DNA of 22,234 nucleotides from Chara braunii (taxonomy: Eukaryota; Streptophyta; Charophyceae; Charales; Characeae), in assembly GCA_003427395.1 (NCBI GenBank), contig BFEA01000019.1:4158667-4180900 (forward strand). The letters run 5' to 3'. The translations under genes and the position numbers were made by a program. Below, one piece after another: positions 7,428 through 21,864 of the stretch (its first letter is position 1; each line of letters begins with the position of its first letter). The notes under the pieces were generated by a model. That model did not search any database. It saw only the letters and a program-made list of their open reading frames with translations, and was not told the DNA's origin.

Positions 7428-10127
7428 CTAATCCTTGTTTGTTGCACTTCCAGGAGCTCCGCGTGGGTGAGCCAAATCGACCAGCATCCTTGGATCACTG
7501 AATCGGGCAAAGACAACCCTTTGCGCCATGTGTGCTTCACCTTCCTTTGCCACCCACTTAGCCTCCACCCCCGACTCATACTGGGACCCCACAAATTTAT
7601 CCAGATCCCATCGGAGGACCTTCTCCCCCTCAATGTCGTAATCCTGGAAGGAGGACCACCCCTTCAACGTTGCACCTCCCTTCCCCGGACAGAGGCCCAC
7701 CTCCCATGAACCTTTTCTTTTTCTCACTAGGATCAGGGGAACTCTGGTGGTGGATATTTTCCCGGTCCTGCCGCCCTGCACTAGACATTGTCTCAACCGA
7801 CACCTCTTCATGGGCTCATTCTCCTGCAGGGGTCCCGTCTCCGGACTAGGATTTGCGGGGTGATTTCGGATGATGTCTGTTGTTGGTGTTCTATTTCACC
7901 AGTCCCTTTGCTCGCGCCTGTTACAGAGCTTTGTCCCGACTCGACGTTTGGCTCCTTGGCGAGGTGTGCCTATCCTCCTTATCGGGTGGTGGAGGTAGCA
8001 ACTCTGGCACTGTGTGCAGTACTCGAAAGCCTACTTCGACCAAGACAGGCCCGACGGAAGTCCCTCCGACATCACCCTTTTGAGGTTGGGACTGCCGTCT
8101 AAAATAGGGAAAATGTTTAAATATGTGGCATCCCAGAACTCGTCCATCGCCAGACCGGATCTATCCTTCAGGCTGTTGAGGAGCCAGTCTGCTAGTTGGA
8201 TAAGTTTGTGCTCTACTGAAATTTGTTGGTCTTGGCAGGACTCCTTAGTGGCCGGTTCCTGAAACTCCTCCATTATTATATTGGGGGGCGGTGTAGAGGG
8301 GAGGGGGGATGATCCTACATCCATTAGGGCGGGACCGAAGGCATCCTTAAAGGGGTCATGATTAGGCGCGCCTAACTTCCCTTCCTCCACCCTTACCTCC
8401 TCTCCCTCCTCCTCCTTCTCCCTTGTCTGGTTTTGCGGCTGTATACCTTCGTTTGGACACGCTGCCATAAAGTTACCTTTTTTTACTTGTTCCCCCCCCC
8501 CCCCCCCTTCCCCTTTCTCCCCTTCCTCTCGTTTCTCCCCCTTCCCCCCCTTCTCCTTTACAATGATTCCCATGTTCTCTTCAACCCTCAACGATTGTTG
8601 TGTCCCGTTGCCCCCTCCCATTCCTTTCTCTGGAGTTGACCCCCTCCCACTGTCATGCAAATAGGCTTGAGGTGCTGGCCCGGGCAGGGGCGAGGCCCCC
8701 ACATGACCCTGTGGATCCTGGGGCAGTTTGGCTCTCCATTCCCAGTGGGGCAAGTGAAGGTGCCCCTGTCCATTCCCTTGTCCATTCCCAATTTCCTTTG
8801 TTTTTCTTAAGATCTCCATTTCCTGTTGTGATTGCTGACGTTGTTGAGTTGTGTCTGCGTGCTCCCCCCTGCTTGTCCCAACCGTCTGTAGACTAGATTT
8901 GGGGTCTTCTATCTTGGGTGGTGTCCATGTGTCTGGGGTTTTGGTTCCTCAGTTGGGTTCCCCGGGCTTCTCCCATTTCCATCCCTTTGTTTTGCCATCT
9001 TTCCCTTTCCCTTCCTCAAAGACCCAACCTTTGTGCCCCGGGTCTACAATCCTCCACAAGTTGCCCTGAAATGAATCCCATAGGAGATGGCCCGTGACTC
9101 TGCCAAAGTGGTTGGGGCAGCCCGAGTCCGTGCAGAGATGCCCATATGCCTTACATCGAAAATACCACGACCTAAGCTTGTGGGTCGTGTGTATTCGATA
9201 CTCCTTCGCCCCCACTCTGTATAAGATTACGTCATCCATAGTAAACGACTGAGAGGGTGGAAAGTCGAGTGCTAGCATCAGATAGTCGTCACGTTTGGCA
9301 GCGTAGGGTGGAAGAGGGTCAATGAAGTCCACTATATCGAATTGCTCTCCCAGATCGTGAAAGAACGCCTCCTGAATTTCTATGGGAATATGTCTGAATT
9401 CGACCCAATAGCGTGTCTCCATCATTTGAGCCCTCTTTTCTTCTGGGCCTTGTTTCAGAGAGACCCATGGATAAATGTGAACCTCCGATCTATCACACCG
9501 GAGCTTTCGCTAGTTGTCAATGGTTTGTTTGTCCGTCACGTGTAAACAGAGAATCGTGAAGACGGAGGAGGAGATTGGCTGAATCAAAAAGTCATTTTGT
9601 GCAGCCTCCGGACTTCCTTTGAGGGATGCCAGTCGCTTACTAATCCACTTAATTTTATCATTGATGGATTTGTAAGCGGCGTCATCGTGAAACACCCAAT
9701 TCTTGGCATGCTTCTGGTAGATGGTGTCCCTTTCAGCCGTCTCATGCGATGGGTATGATTTGATCTACAACTTCTTCCCTCCACTTTCCACTACTTTCTA
9801 TTCCGAGGGTGTCAGAAATTGAGACAGAAAGAATGCCCTTGTTATAGAGAGGCTGGAGAGGGGGAGCTGGAGGGAGTTGGCCTGGGGGTCGTTTCTGGGG
9901 ACCTGAAGTGTTTTTCCTTGATAGGGACCTTTGAGTTTTGCGGCCCACAAAGTTTGCCCTTCTGGTCCTTCTGTGGTTGGGGGCCCCCCCGAACTCTCCC
10001 CTCGACCCTTGACCAGATTATCCGTTCCTTTGAGTGCGATTGGCGGACCAATTGCAAGGCCCCCCTGTGTCTCCTCCCTGCTTTGCTTAGCATTTCTGTT
10101 CTGAAGTGGGGGAAAATCCTCTTCCAT
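7428..10127 (-). pseudogene. LINE A ORF1: DUF4283-like RNA-binding protein, six internal stops
   Basis: One reading frame of 900 codons runs from ATG at 10127 (MEEDFPPL, a common plant L1 ORF1 opening) to TAG at 7428-7430. It holds six internal stops and no frameshift: TAG at 9798-9800, 9765-9767, 9510-9512 and 8031-8033; TGA at 8949-8951 and 7896-7898. A DUF4283-like domain spans about 9730-9190 (KNWVFHDDAAYKSINDKIKW, then ETRYWVEF). A zinc-knuckle-like stretch follows at about 9175-9120 (FRCKAYGH); its first Cys is not visible and the last is displaced. Beyond this the protein is low in complexity, rich in Gly, Glu and Lys (8819-8400), encoded partly by a 16-nt C run at 8492-8507. ORF1 proteins of L1 elements bind the element RNA and form the RNP (family knowledge). 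This copy cannot make the full protein. Confidence 0.8.
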
Positions 10128-10598
10128 GCACAAAGATTGAGCTTTCTTTTCCTTTCCTACTCCCTGCCTATCTTGTCGAGGCTCTTTGCCTATGCGGTGC
10201 CTCGTTCAGGGGGTAGCCAGAAACTTTAGTGTTGCCTGCCTCATGGCTCCTCTAAAGAGGACCATGGAATCTGCCCTTTTGTGGCTCTTTCGATTGTGTG
10301 CGAGCCTGGCCATCTCTAAAGGTTCCCCCCCTATGTAGTTATACACTACATGTACCACTAGCAATCCGTTGTGGACACCAATCTTTACCAGAGTCTTCTT
10401 TGCTTCTTGTGCTTGTTGTGGCTTGTTGCTGAACTTTCCTCTGTGTTATGCTGTCCTCCAGGCTTATTCCAGCAATCCTTTAATTTCTTTAGTTCTTTAC
10501 GATTTGAATTTGTCTTGAATTTATTTGAATGATTGTTGTGATTTTACCGTTTATGAGTTGATTAACCCTTATTGTTGTTTTTTCTTCCTTCTGCGCAG
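10128..10598. other. Possible LINE A 5' UTR, or plus-strand intron
   Basis: No gene seen. A short stem-loop lies at 10242-10266 (arms of 11 bp around AA with one bulged C). Read on the plus strand, 10440-10598 is T-rich and ends in TTCTTCCTTCTGCGCAG, a good 3' splice site. The LINE A 5' end must lie near here, but no boundary or target-site duplication could be found. Confidence 0.3.
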
Positions 10599-10910
10599 AT
10601 GGCCAGGAGGGGGCAAAGAGTGTCGGGTGCCCAGGCTAGGGGGATGGAGGAGGGGGAGAGAAGAAAACTTCACCGTATTCTCTTTCTCTCCTCTCAGTGG
10701 CTACGACCCGATCCGTCACGTGTTCCTCTTGTCTCTGGCCTTCTTGCTTCTCCGGCGAGGCTCGTCCTCCCTTCGTCTGATGACCCTTTTCCTTCTTTCA
10801 GGCTTCACTCCAAACGAGTCGAATTACCATCCATCCCCATCTTCCTCTGTTGCTTCTCTCCCTGCTTGTTGCCTTCCTCGCTAACCCTCCCCCTGCTCTT
10901 CCTTAAGTAG
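10599..10910 (+). CDS. Weak candidate coding exon after a splice acceptor
   Basis: An ATG at 10599 directly follows the acceptor GCGCAG and opens 104 codons (MARRGQRVSG, then a Ser/Pro/Leu-rich stretch) ending at 10910. The frame is C/T-rich and shows no domain. Equally long frames exist in other phases, so this may be leader or intron sequence. An acceptor next to ATG would fit a gene with an intron in its 5' UTR. No function assigned. Confidence 0.15.
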   Translation: MARRGQRVSGAQARGMEEGERRKLHRILFLSSQWLRPDPSRVPLVSGLLASPARLVLPSSDDPFPSFRLHSKRVELPSIPIFLCCFSPCLLPSSLTLPLLFLK

Positions 10911-14436
<3,526 letters not shown>

Positions 14437-14580
14437 TTGTGCACCGATTACCGCCGCGCGGAACGACTGAGAGTCGAGGGGTTCAACCACAGGATACGTC
14501 GGGAAAAGGAATCCGCAGAGAAAGCAGTTAGGATGCGCCCCTCTGAGTCGGATTTCGAGTTATGCAAGGAGTGTTGCTAA
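14437..14580 (+). CDS. Weak candidate terminal exon
   Basis: The plus-strand frame ending at TAA 14578-14580 reads as a charged, helix-like peptide (RLRVEGFNHRIRREKESAEK) ending in ELCKECC, which looks more protein-like than its surroundings. Possible acceptors (AG) lie at about 14469-14492. An AATAAA about 520 bp downstream would suit a 3' UTR. No family recognised; it may be chance. Confidence 0.2.
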   Translation: MCTDYRRAERLRVEGFNHRIRREKESAEKAVRMRPSESDFELCKECC

Positions 14581-15099
14581 ACTCTTGTGCAAAGTCAAAA
14601 TCCGATGTGTAACCTGAGACGAAGTTGAAAGACATTTTTTAGATTAGAAAGTCATTGTTTTGGCGCTCTGTTTGTTTTTCACGCCTCGCTCGTTACTCCA
14701 TATCTGGAACATATGAGAGATTCCAGTTCAATCTTGGAACTCCACACTCAATTTTCCAAAATCCTTTGCACATCCCCATTGCCGCTTTCCTGGGCCTTTT
14801 CGACATCCTAGTCACTCCAACCGAAAAGCAATGTAGGGTGTGAGGTTGGGCGTCCCATCATACCGTCCCATTCGGTCTCCCTAGGGGGGGACAGTTGTGC
14901 CGTCTGTGGAGCATTCCCTCGTCGATTGCCATTTAAAATTATTGTGTACAAGGATGTGTGATGCCCTGCTACCCTTAGAGTTTAGGTATGCGACAACTGT
15001 GTGTTTGTGTTGTGTGTTCCTTGAAGACTTTAACTGTGAAGCTCGTCTAGAGTACCTCGGTTTCTTGATTCCTCTGTCTCACTTAAGAAGTGTAGTGTA

Positions 15100-15105
15100 A
15101 ATAAA
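15100..15105 (+). terminator. AATAAA, possible polyadenylation signal
   Basis: A canonical AATAAA hexamer downstream of the candidate terminal exon, followed by GT/T-rich sequence. Such hexamers are common by chance in AT-rich DNA. Confidence 0.25.
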
Positions 15106-16084
15106 GCTTATGCTAGTTTGTTCCACTGCCTGCTTTGCCCTGTAGACAATGGCGCTCGTACTAGTTTGCTCCATTGTTGGCATCGACCTGACAATTCCAC
15201 ATTTGTGTGATAAGGGACTGCCACAACTCTGCTTATGTACCAACATCTATGGGGTTCCATGTGAACACTGTACACATGAGATAGACAATACCAAGTGATA
15301 TGAAGGAGATGAATTTAAATCGCCATTACTTTTGAGTCTTAACCCTTCCCTTGCCAATATTGCAATGATTGGAAACGCCCTGCCCCCCACAGAAAAACAA
15401 ACCAGCGTAGGCCTTCTTCTATCTGGGCCGTCAACCACTTTGCCCCGGTAGGTATGCACCCCTTTGGAGGAAAATGGTTGGCAAACCCACTGGTAGTCAA
15501 TAAGAGGAGATGGTAAAGGGGCAAAAAAAGGGAAAGGAAGGTAAGTCCAACCTTGCCACGACCAACCTTTTTTTTTTTTCTTTTAAACACAAGCTCCAAT
15601 CTATTCATGGGGAGTAGCACGTGCTTAGAACCGGGCTCAGCGTTCCTTATGAAATACATAGAAGTTTGAGGAAAAACATGAGCATGAAACAAATAGAAAA
15701 ACCAATTGTGCTCAAAATCGGGTATAGTGTCTCATGCCTCCTTTTGTTTTTTAGTGAGCACTTTTTTTTTTTTTTTTTAATGTTGCCTCTTCAGTCTCGA
15801 ATAGCCCGTCAGATACTCAATCAACACCTATTTGCACCAAACTTAAGCCTGTCCTATACCAAATGATTGAAGATCCACCAAAGATAACGCAAATGGGGGG
15901 AAGGGACCCAAGAAGAGATCTGGAGATCTCAAAGAAGCCCTTGAGCTGATGTGAAACCAGGTCTGGAAGGTAATCAGATAGTCCCTTTTCAACGGGACTC
16001 CCTCTTCTTCTCCTCCTAACCAAGATACATCTCCCAGTTTCTCCCCTGAGGCATTCCTCAACCATCTCATTTAAAACCGTGTAA

Positions 16085-16087
<3 letters not shown>
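15106..16087. other. Unassigned region with two poly(T) tracts
   Basis: Minus-strand frames (15339-15692, 15817-16065) show no recognised domain. T runs at about 15569-15579 and 15762-15778 could be tails of old minus-strand retroposons; sequence to their right has no family I know. A pair of similar 19-nt segments (CTAGTTTG, then TCCA) lies about 50 bp apart near 15113 and 15160. Confidence 0.3.
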
Positions 16088-16116
<29 letters not shown>

Positions 16117-16705
16117 GTGTTTTTCATTCTTTCTTGGTCTTGTTCCAGTGAGTCCAAATCTCGGTTTTAATACATTGCTGAATTAAATCAGATATGTCCT
16201 TTCCTTCAATTTTTACCTCCTCCCATGTTAGTACACACCTTTTGTACCATAACACCCAAGGGATTGTTTTTCTTTCCAGGCTGAACAAATTTTGTTGAAA
16301 GTCAAACAAGGTAAACATCAGTGAATTTCAGTGCCCCCAGAAGTAATGCATGCCATTCCTAGGGCCATTGCAATCCTATTAAGTTTTCTCCAAACATAGT
16401 CCCAACGTCTCCACAACAGATGTGACCCTGGACATTGTAAGAAAATGTGCTCAATGGTTTCCCTGATTTTCCTACTTGGAAAAGCAGTGGAACAAGCTTG
16501 ACACCAATGTAGAGCCAACCCACGCTACTCCAAAGAAGAGCGATCGATTAACAAATCATTGGTTGGAAGGCAACCATGAGAAATCTGTCATTGTAATGAC
16601 GCAAATTTCGTTGGCCTTTCCTTAGATCCGTGACACCATTTGACAAATCGGACTAAGTCCATGTAAATATTAAGATGTCTATTCCATTTCCATCACCAAA
16701 CTAAT
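16088..16705 (-). mobile_element. LINE B: short 5'-truncated L1-type copy
   Basis: On the minus strand only the ORF2 C-terminal part remains, followed by a 27-nt poly(A) tail (T run 16088-16114). The peptide begins about 16700 and includes VKWCHGSKERPTKFASLQ, parallel to LINE A. The zf-RVT ligands are the best preserved in the window: Cys-x2-Cys, then His and Cys in the IEHIFLQC segment. A Trp and a neighbouring codon have become stops (TGA, TAG), and one frameshift lies near 16318. The ORF2 end (stop at 16124) lies only about ten bases from the tail, unlike A and C which have long 3' UTRs. Truncation at the 5' side is usual for LINE insertions (family knowledge). No target-site duplication found. 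Confidence 0.75.
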
Positions 16706-16750
16706 ATTGACCTACCGAAAAAAAAGGGAAAAGCCTAAAAAACAATGCAA

Positions 16751-16830
16751 CCCAAGAGCTTAGCTCAATGGGTACCCCATGAACTGTCAAAATAAGACAA
16801 GAGTTCGAATCCAGATGATCGAATTTGACG
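16751..16830 (+). mobile_element. tRNA-like SINE head or decayed tRNA pseudogene
   Basis: A box TAGCTCAATGGG at 16761-16772 and B box GAGTTCGAATCC at 16801-16812 (core GTTCGAATC exact) have the right order and a 28-nt gap. The T stem next to the B box pairs poorly and no acceptor stem forms, so this is not a working tRNA gene. It lies between LINE B and LINE C; its 3' end is unclear and may run up to 16865. Confidence 0.5.
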
Positions 16831-16865
16831 AGTAAAACCAAATATTTCTATAAACAAAAATAATA

Positions 16866-19800
16866 ATGTGATTGTCCTTCGGGATATCCATTAAAATTGG
16901 AACGATACAAAGAAGATTAACATGGACCAAAATGATGTTGCAGCCCTGGGACATATGATGGTGGATCTGGGTCTCATAGACTCATACAGACAACTCCATC
17001 CTACTAAAAAGGTTTTCACGTGTGTGAGATTGATGGGGGACAGAGGCATTGTTAACTTTAGGATCGACCTGACCCTTATATCAGAAGAGATCTTGAGACT
17101 TCTCACGGTTGCGGAGGTCTGCACCATCTCGCCGTGTAAGTCCTTTGACCACCGTATGATAGTGACTGGCCTATCCTTCCACTCACATATAATTTTGATA
17201 TAAACAAAGGTCCGAGCTTCTTCAAATTCAACAATATGCTCCTTAAACTCCCTTCTTTTCACACCCTTGTTAAGGAGTTATGGGCGAACTAGTCTGCACA
17301 CAAGTCCGAAGATGACAGGTTAGTCCACTGGTTCAACGACGACGTCGCACAACTTCGTGAAAGAGTAAAAAAGTACTCAATTAAAAATGCAAGGGAGCGT
17401 AAGGAGAACCTCGAGAGGCTCATGGCCCACTTGGAAGAATGGGATGCCCAACTCATGGACCACCACCTGGACATGGATACCTACGACGCTCTCCTGAGGG
17501 CGAAGGCTCAACTACTAGAATATCTTGATAAACAAAGTCAAAAATGAAGAACTCAGACATGAATCAAGAAGGATGTAGCGAAAAGCATGATGACAAAGAC
17601 GTTTTTCCTTGACGTTCTTCCGTAAAGCTAAGGCTAGAAATAGACAAAGCACAATTTCTACAACTACTAGAATATCTTGATAACCAAAATCAAAAATGAA
17701 GAATTCAGACATGAATCAAGAAGGATGTAGCGAAAAGCATGATGACAAGGACGTTTTTCCGTGACGTTCTTCCGTAAAGCTAAGGTTAGAAATAGACAAA
17801 GCACAATTTCTACACTGGGGCACCTGTTTGATTACAGTCGACCACTTGCATCCAACGCCTATAAGATGGTCGAGTATACCTCAGCATACTATCAAAGACT
17901 TTTCACATAGGAGACTAACCATCATCCACCCCACACTCTGCAGACAGGTAGGGACACCGTCCTAAATGCTATCCCATCAATGCTCACTACACAACAACGG
18001 GAAGCTATAGAGACACCCATCACATAGGATAATATGTTGCTGACCTTACCGGACATGGATGATGAGAAAACCTCGAGGATCGATTATTTCCCCAAAGAGT
18101 TCTGGCTCCACTTCCGGGAGACATTCTAAGAATATTTCTACCAATATGTGAATGAGGTTTACAGAGAGGAGACGTTCAGAGATATGATTGACAAGAGGAT
18201 CACAACCCTCATCTATAAAAAGCGATACAAGGAAAACATACAGAATTATAGGCCTATCAATCTCCTCCCGGTCCCCTATAAAATTGTGACAGAAGTCTGG
18301 GCTAACAGACTTGCCCCATCTTTCACACCTCATCCATCCCGACCAATCTGGCTTCATGCCCTACCGGAACATTCAGGATAATATACTGCTAGTCAATTAA
18401 ACCATCAAATACGCAAGACAGCGTAGAGTGAACGCTGCCATTCTCTTTATTGACTTCGAAAAGACTTACAATCATGTGGATTGGTATTTCATGGAATTAG
18501 GTCTTAACAAGATGAACTTCAGACCCATATTCTTGAAATGGGTAAATATATTCCATAGAATTGCAGCCACAAACATCATGATGAATGAACAACTCGCGCC
18601 ACCTTTCAGATTGCAGAGATCTGTGAGACCAGGAGACCCCATAGCCCCGATGCTATTTGTCCTCATGATGAAAGTATTGACGACAATGATAAAGGGTCAA
18701 CCCTGAGATACAAAGAATCGCAGTGCAGGAAATCCCGAATCACCTTGTCCCAGTCACATCCATCTTCGCGGACGACCTCACAGTCCTCTTCCGCGCTGAC
18801 CCTGCCAGCTTCCAGGCACTAGCACAGATGATTCTCCTATTCGAGGTCACGACGGACATAAAAGTAAACTAGGGCACAAAGATAGAGGGATGGTGGCTCA
18901 ACATAAATGACAACCCACCGCTTGATGCCCCAAGGGTAGACTGAAAACCTGAGGATGCTGCTATCAGAGTGTTGGGGTTAAGCCTAACCGTTTTTGCCCC
19001 CCCTCATAACCATAGCGACAAATTGGTTGACATGGCAATTCAACGCATGAATACCTGGAAAACAACTCACACCTCGTTGGTGGGCAGATTATTGGCAATC
19101 AACAATGCCATATTTGTGGTGCAAAGTGGCTTGTTGGCAATTAAGCCAGAGGCAATTAACGACACTAAAAAGGGATGCGTCCGCCTATCTCTGCCGAGTG
19201 GACCATGAATACACCACGTGTATCAGGACGGTGACATGGGACATCATCACACAACCACGAACCAAGGGGGCGTTAGGCATAATCGACCCGTAGAATGAAA
19301 CAAAAGCGCTGATTTTTAAATTCTTTATAACATGGTTGTTAGGCAATAATATCCTCTGGGCACCATATGCAGCCATCCAAATCTCCGCCCCCGCCCCACA
19401 ATGCACATATAACAATTGACTCCATCCACTGCAATGACTAACCAACGAACATTGGTCTTTCCCTCCACCCCCCTGAAACAGAAGAGATGACACGCCCGCC
19501 TCCACAGCCGAATGGGACCTCAAGACCGACCCCCTATGGACAAATATGCTGCGTCTATGGAGAGAACGAGGACCGACCCAAAAACCTGTCCCAGTTAGAT
19601 GGGACGAAATATGGACATAACCTCTGTTTGGGAAGCCATACATACTAGATTACACAAGTAAACCATTCTCACTGCAAACGGACTCGAGATGGCTCCCCTG
19701 AGTGAGAAAAGGGATATACATAGTTGGTGATTTGTGGAATGTCCACGCAAGCACGTGGCTATCGGTCCAAGACCTTTGACAAAAGTTGCACCATGTCAGA

Positions 19801-21072
19801 AAGCTGGAAGAGGGACTACAAGTGATCCAAGAGGCAGTCCCCCTGGCATGGGTCCTGAAGGTCCTGAAAGCCTGAAACTCAAGAGAGGCCCGATAATATG
19901 GCAGGGGGAGGGGGACTGAGTGGTACGACTAAAGGACTGACCGATCCCGATGGTTCTATACAATGCAGAGGCGGTTAAACCTCAAGAGGTGAGCCTTAAG
20001 GCGTACACCTCATGTCTCCCAGGGGAAAGATGGTCCAAACTGGACTATCATGACGGCCTGGACCGTCGGACACCCGCCGCATGACTCGTTAAAATATGTG
20101 TGATCGATGATAGTGACAAAGGACCCTTTGTGTACGAGCCGACCACCCCCCTCTGCCAGCTGTCATTCGACCCTTAAGAATGAGAATGGGACATGGGGTT
20201 ACATTGGGTACTCCCGTAAACTGCAGATATGGCAATACACAGTAAAGGATGGGTACAAAACAGTAAGGAAACCAGCACACATGTCCGAATCGATCAGACT
20301 GCGGTGGGCTAGAGACTTGCCCCTCGACGAAGAAGACCTTAACACAATCAGATGAGCCACCTACTTGGCTATCCGACCTGCTAACCTGCGTGTGCTGCAG
20401 TGGCAGATCATTCACAGACGTCTACCAACCCCGGACTGGATTGTATCTAGGACAAATTTGGAAGCCCAGGGTGAGCTGCCTCCACTTTGTACCTATTACA
20501 GTGGGACCTTCCCCAAGAAACGAGCTATACTCGAACATTGCTTGCTGGACTGCACCATGGTGGCTCAGCTTTGGCAATGGTGGGATGCAGCATGGCATCA
20601 TCTAACGGGCAACTACCTCCCATGTGACCTGAAGACCATCTTGTTGGGGGAAACGCCCCCCCAAGGGGCAAGGTGGACACCCTTCAGCCTTAACTTGCTG
20701 GCAGTAACACGACTACCAATGTTAATGGCTGCGTGGTGAATGCGATGTGCGCATGAGCACAGGCAGCACACATATGTATATATGGAGACTCGGGCCTTGA
20801 TTCTAGAAACAATCAATGTCAACACACATGTGGCCTGGCAAGAGCTCAGAAACATGCCTCGGAAGGAATCAGATATAACCAAACGAAATGAACTCTCTGA
20901 TAACTTTCGTCCTATCTGGGTAGCCAGTGCAGAAAAACTGTGCAAATTCGATCAAGACAACCAGCTGCGATGGAAACAGTGGATGACGACAGGACCACAA
21001 TGGGAACGCTTACCAAGAAGCCATTTTCAGTTCCCATTCCGACCAACCAATTTCATCCTTCTCCCGGGCTGA
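16866..21072 (+). pseudogene. LINE C ORF2: partial endonuclease, RT with FADD box, zf-RVT
   Basis: Endonuclease remnant: a degraded VLGDF-type motif at about 16870-16890 (reads VLRDIH then a stop), then DLGLIDSYRQLHP, NFRIDLTLI, and FDH near 17150 in place of SDH (Asp and His kept). A frameshift near 17200 is followed by a helical linker (17310-17530) and a tandem duplication. RT: NYRPINLL at 18244-18267; motif A IDFEKTYNHVDW, first Asp codon at 18452, second Asp changed to Asn; RPGDPIAPMLF near 18630; FADD at 18765-18776 in a different frame. A thumb/connector part contains TSLVGRLLAINNA near 19071. zf-RVT lies at 20365-20640 (LPTPDW, EHCLLDC), with one Cys of the first pair replaced by Tyr. 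The last part ends near 21072. Product: non-functional. Confidence 0.82.
17511..17814 (+). repeat. 152-bp tandem duplication inside LINE C ORF2
   Basis: Unit 17511-17662 is repeated at 17663-17814 with few substitutions. It starts ACTACTAGAATATCTTGATA and covers the segment encoding the stretch from the endonuclease-RT linker to just before HLFDYSRPL. 152 is not a multiple of three, so the duplication itself shifts the frame. Confidence 0.93.
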
Positions 21073-21471
21073 CAACACCCAATACACACCCGGATCTGCC
21101 CCCCCCGCCTAATGCCCCCACTCCTGGACCTTTCCAAACCCTCGCCCAAACCCTCCCCCAAACCCTCCCTTAATCCTGCCCCACTGCCCTCCCTCCCCCT
21201 CCACACCTGCTCCCCACTCTCTACACAGAAGGCCGGCCAAGCAGGGACTTCCCACTGGAGGAGCAGCAGAAGGGATTACTCCCCGGAGACAGATAATTAA
21301 GTCAGCACCCACATCTGGACAACGGGCCCAGACCAGACCGGGACGAGCTTTGGATGACAATATACATCGGTTCGCGGACAACAGACCGCTCCCCACAGCC
21401 GGAAGATTGACACAGCAATGGAGATAGAACTTAAAGATGATAACAGAATGACAACACAATGACACAATGAC

Positions 21472-21583
21472 ATGGGTCTTTGGGAGGGTGGAATCAGGGG
21501 GTGGCCGAGGCCACCCCACACTGACGAATGGGTTTTTGGGAGGGTGGGAACATGGGGTGGCCAAGGCTGCCCCACACTGCCAC
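21472..21583 (+). repeat. 56-bp tandem pair in LINE C 3' UTR
   Basis: Copies start at 21472 and 21528 (ATGGGT, TTTGGGAGGGTGG, GGGGTGGCC, CCCCACACTG in both), with several substitutions between them. Confidence 0.85.
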
Positions 21584-21764
21584 GTTTCACCTCAACTCAC
21601 ACTGTCACAGCACTGCACAAGACTGCAGCCCAGGCAATATGAGGAAGGACAGCCAATAGGGTTTAAGGGTTTAACGGGTGTGTGGGTCTCATCGGATAGA
21701 GGACGGACATACGGCCTACCAGGAAGGACATGAAAAGGCAGCCTGGTCAGTACCACAAATAATG

Positions 21765-21864
21765 CACTCAGGAACACTCTTAACCACACCTCACACAGCA
21801 CATTGCACTATGGGAGAAGAAACACACTCAGGAACACTCTCAACTACACCTCACACAGCACAAT
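21765..21864 (+). repeat. Direct repeat with 60-bp period in LINE C 3' UTR
   Basis: A roughly 39-bp segment beginning CACTCAGGAACACTCT occurs at 21765 and 21825, with two or three differences, separated by about 20 bp. Confidence 0.88.

Larger units (their letters stand above)
2779..10127 (-). mobile_element. LINE A: near-complete L1-type retrotransposon, degraded
   Basis: On the minus strand this runs from the ORF1 start (10127) through ORF1, endonuclease, reverse transcriptase, zf-RVT domain and a 3' UTR to a 40-nt poly(A) tail (T run at 2779-2818). The order of parts is that of plant L1 non-LTR elements, which copy themselves by target-primed reverse transcription. The 5' UTR boundary is not visible; the element may extend beyond 10127. 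The copy is dead: ORF1 has six internal stops, ORF2 has stops and frameshifts, and the RT core is missing. Its last ~110 bp (2830-2940) match the end of LINE C in reverse orientation, so both belong to one family. Confidence 0.88.

Noticed and set aside
8031-8819. 262-codon minus-strand frame as a separate gene
   Set aside because: It is in the same frame as the DUF4283-like part upstream and the segment downstream, interrupted only by stops, so it is the middle of LINE A ORF1.
15247-15692. Minus-strand frames of 70 and 117 codons as a retrogene
   Set aside because: A T run (about 15569-15579) made me consider it, but the peptides match no family I know and the frames differ.
16060-16760. 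Target-site duplication around LINE B
   Set aside because: The bases after the tail (GAATTACACGG in minus sense) are not repeated near 16700.
17511-17814. CRISPR-like or satellite repeat array
   Set aside because: Only two adjoining units, no spacers, and the unit encodes part of LINE ORF2.
21109-21590. Proline-rich or Gly-rich frames in the LINE C 3' UTR
   Set aside because: They arise from C-rich sequence and the 56-bp tandem pair, lie after the ORF2 end, and show no domain.
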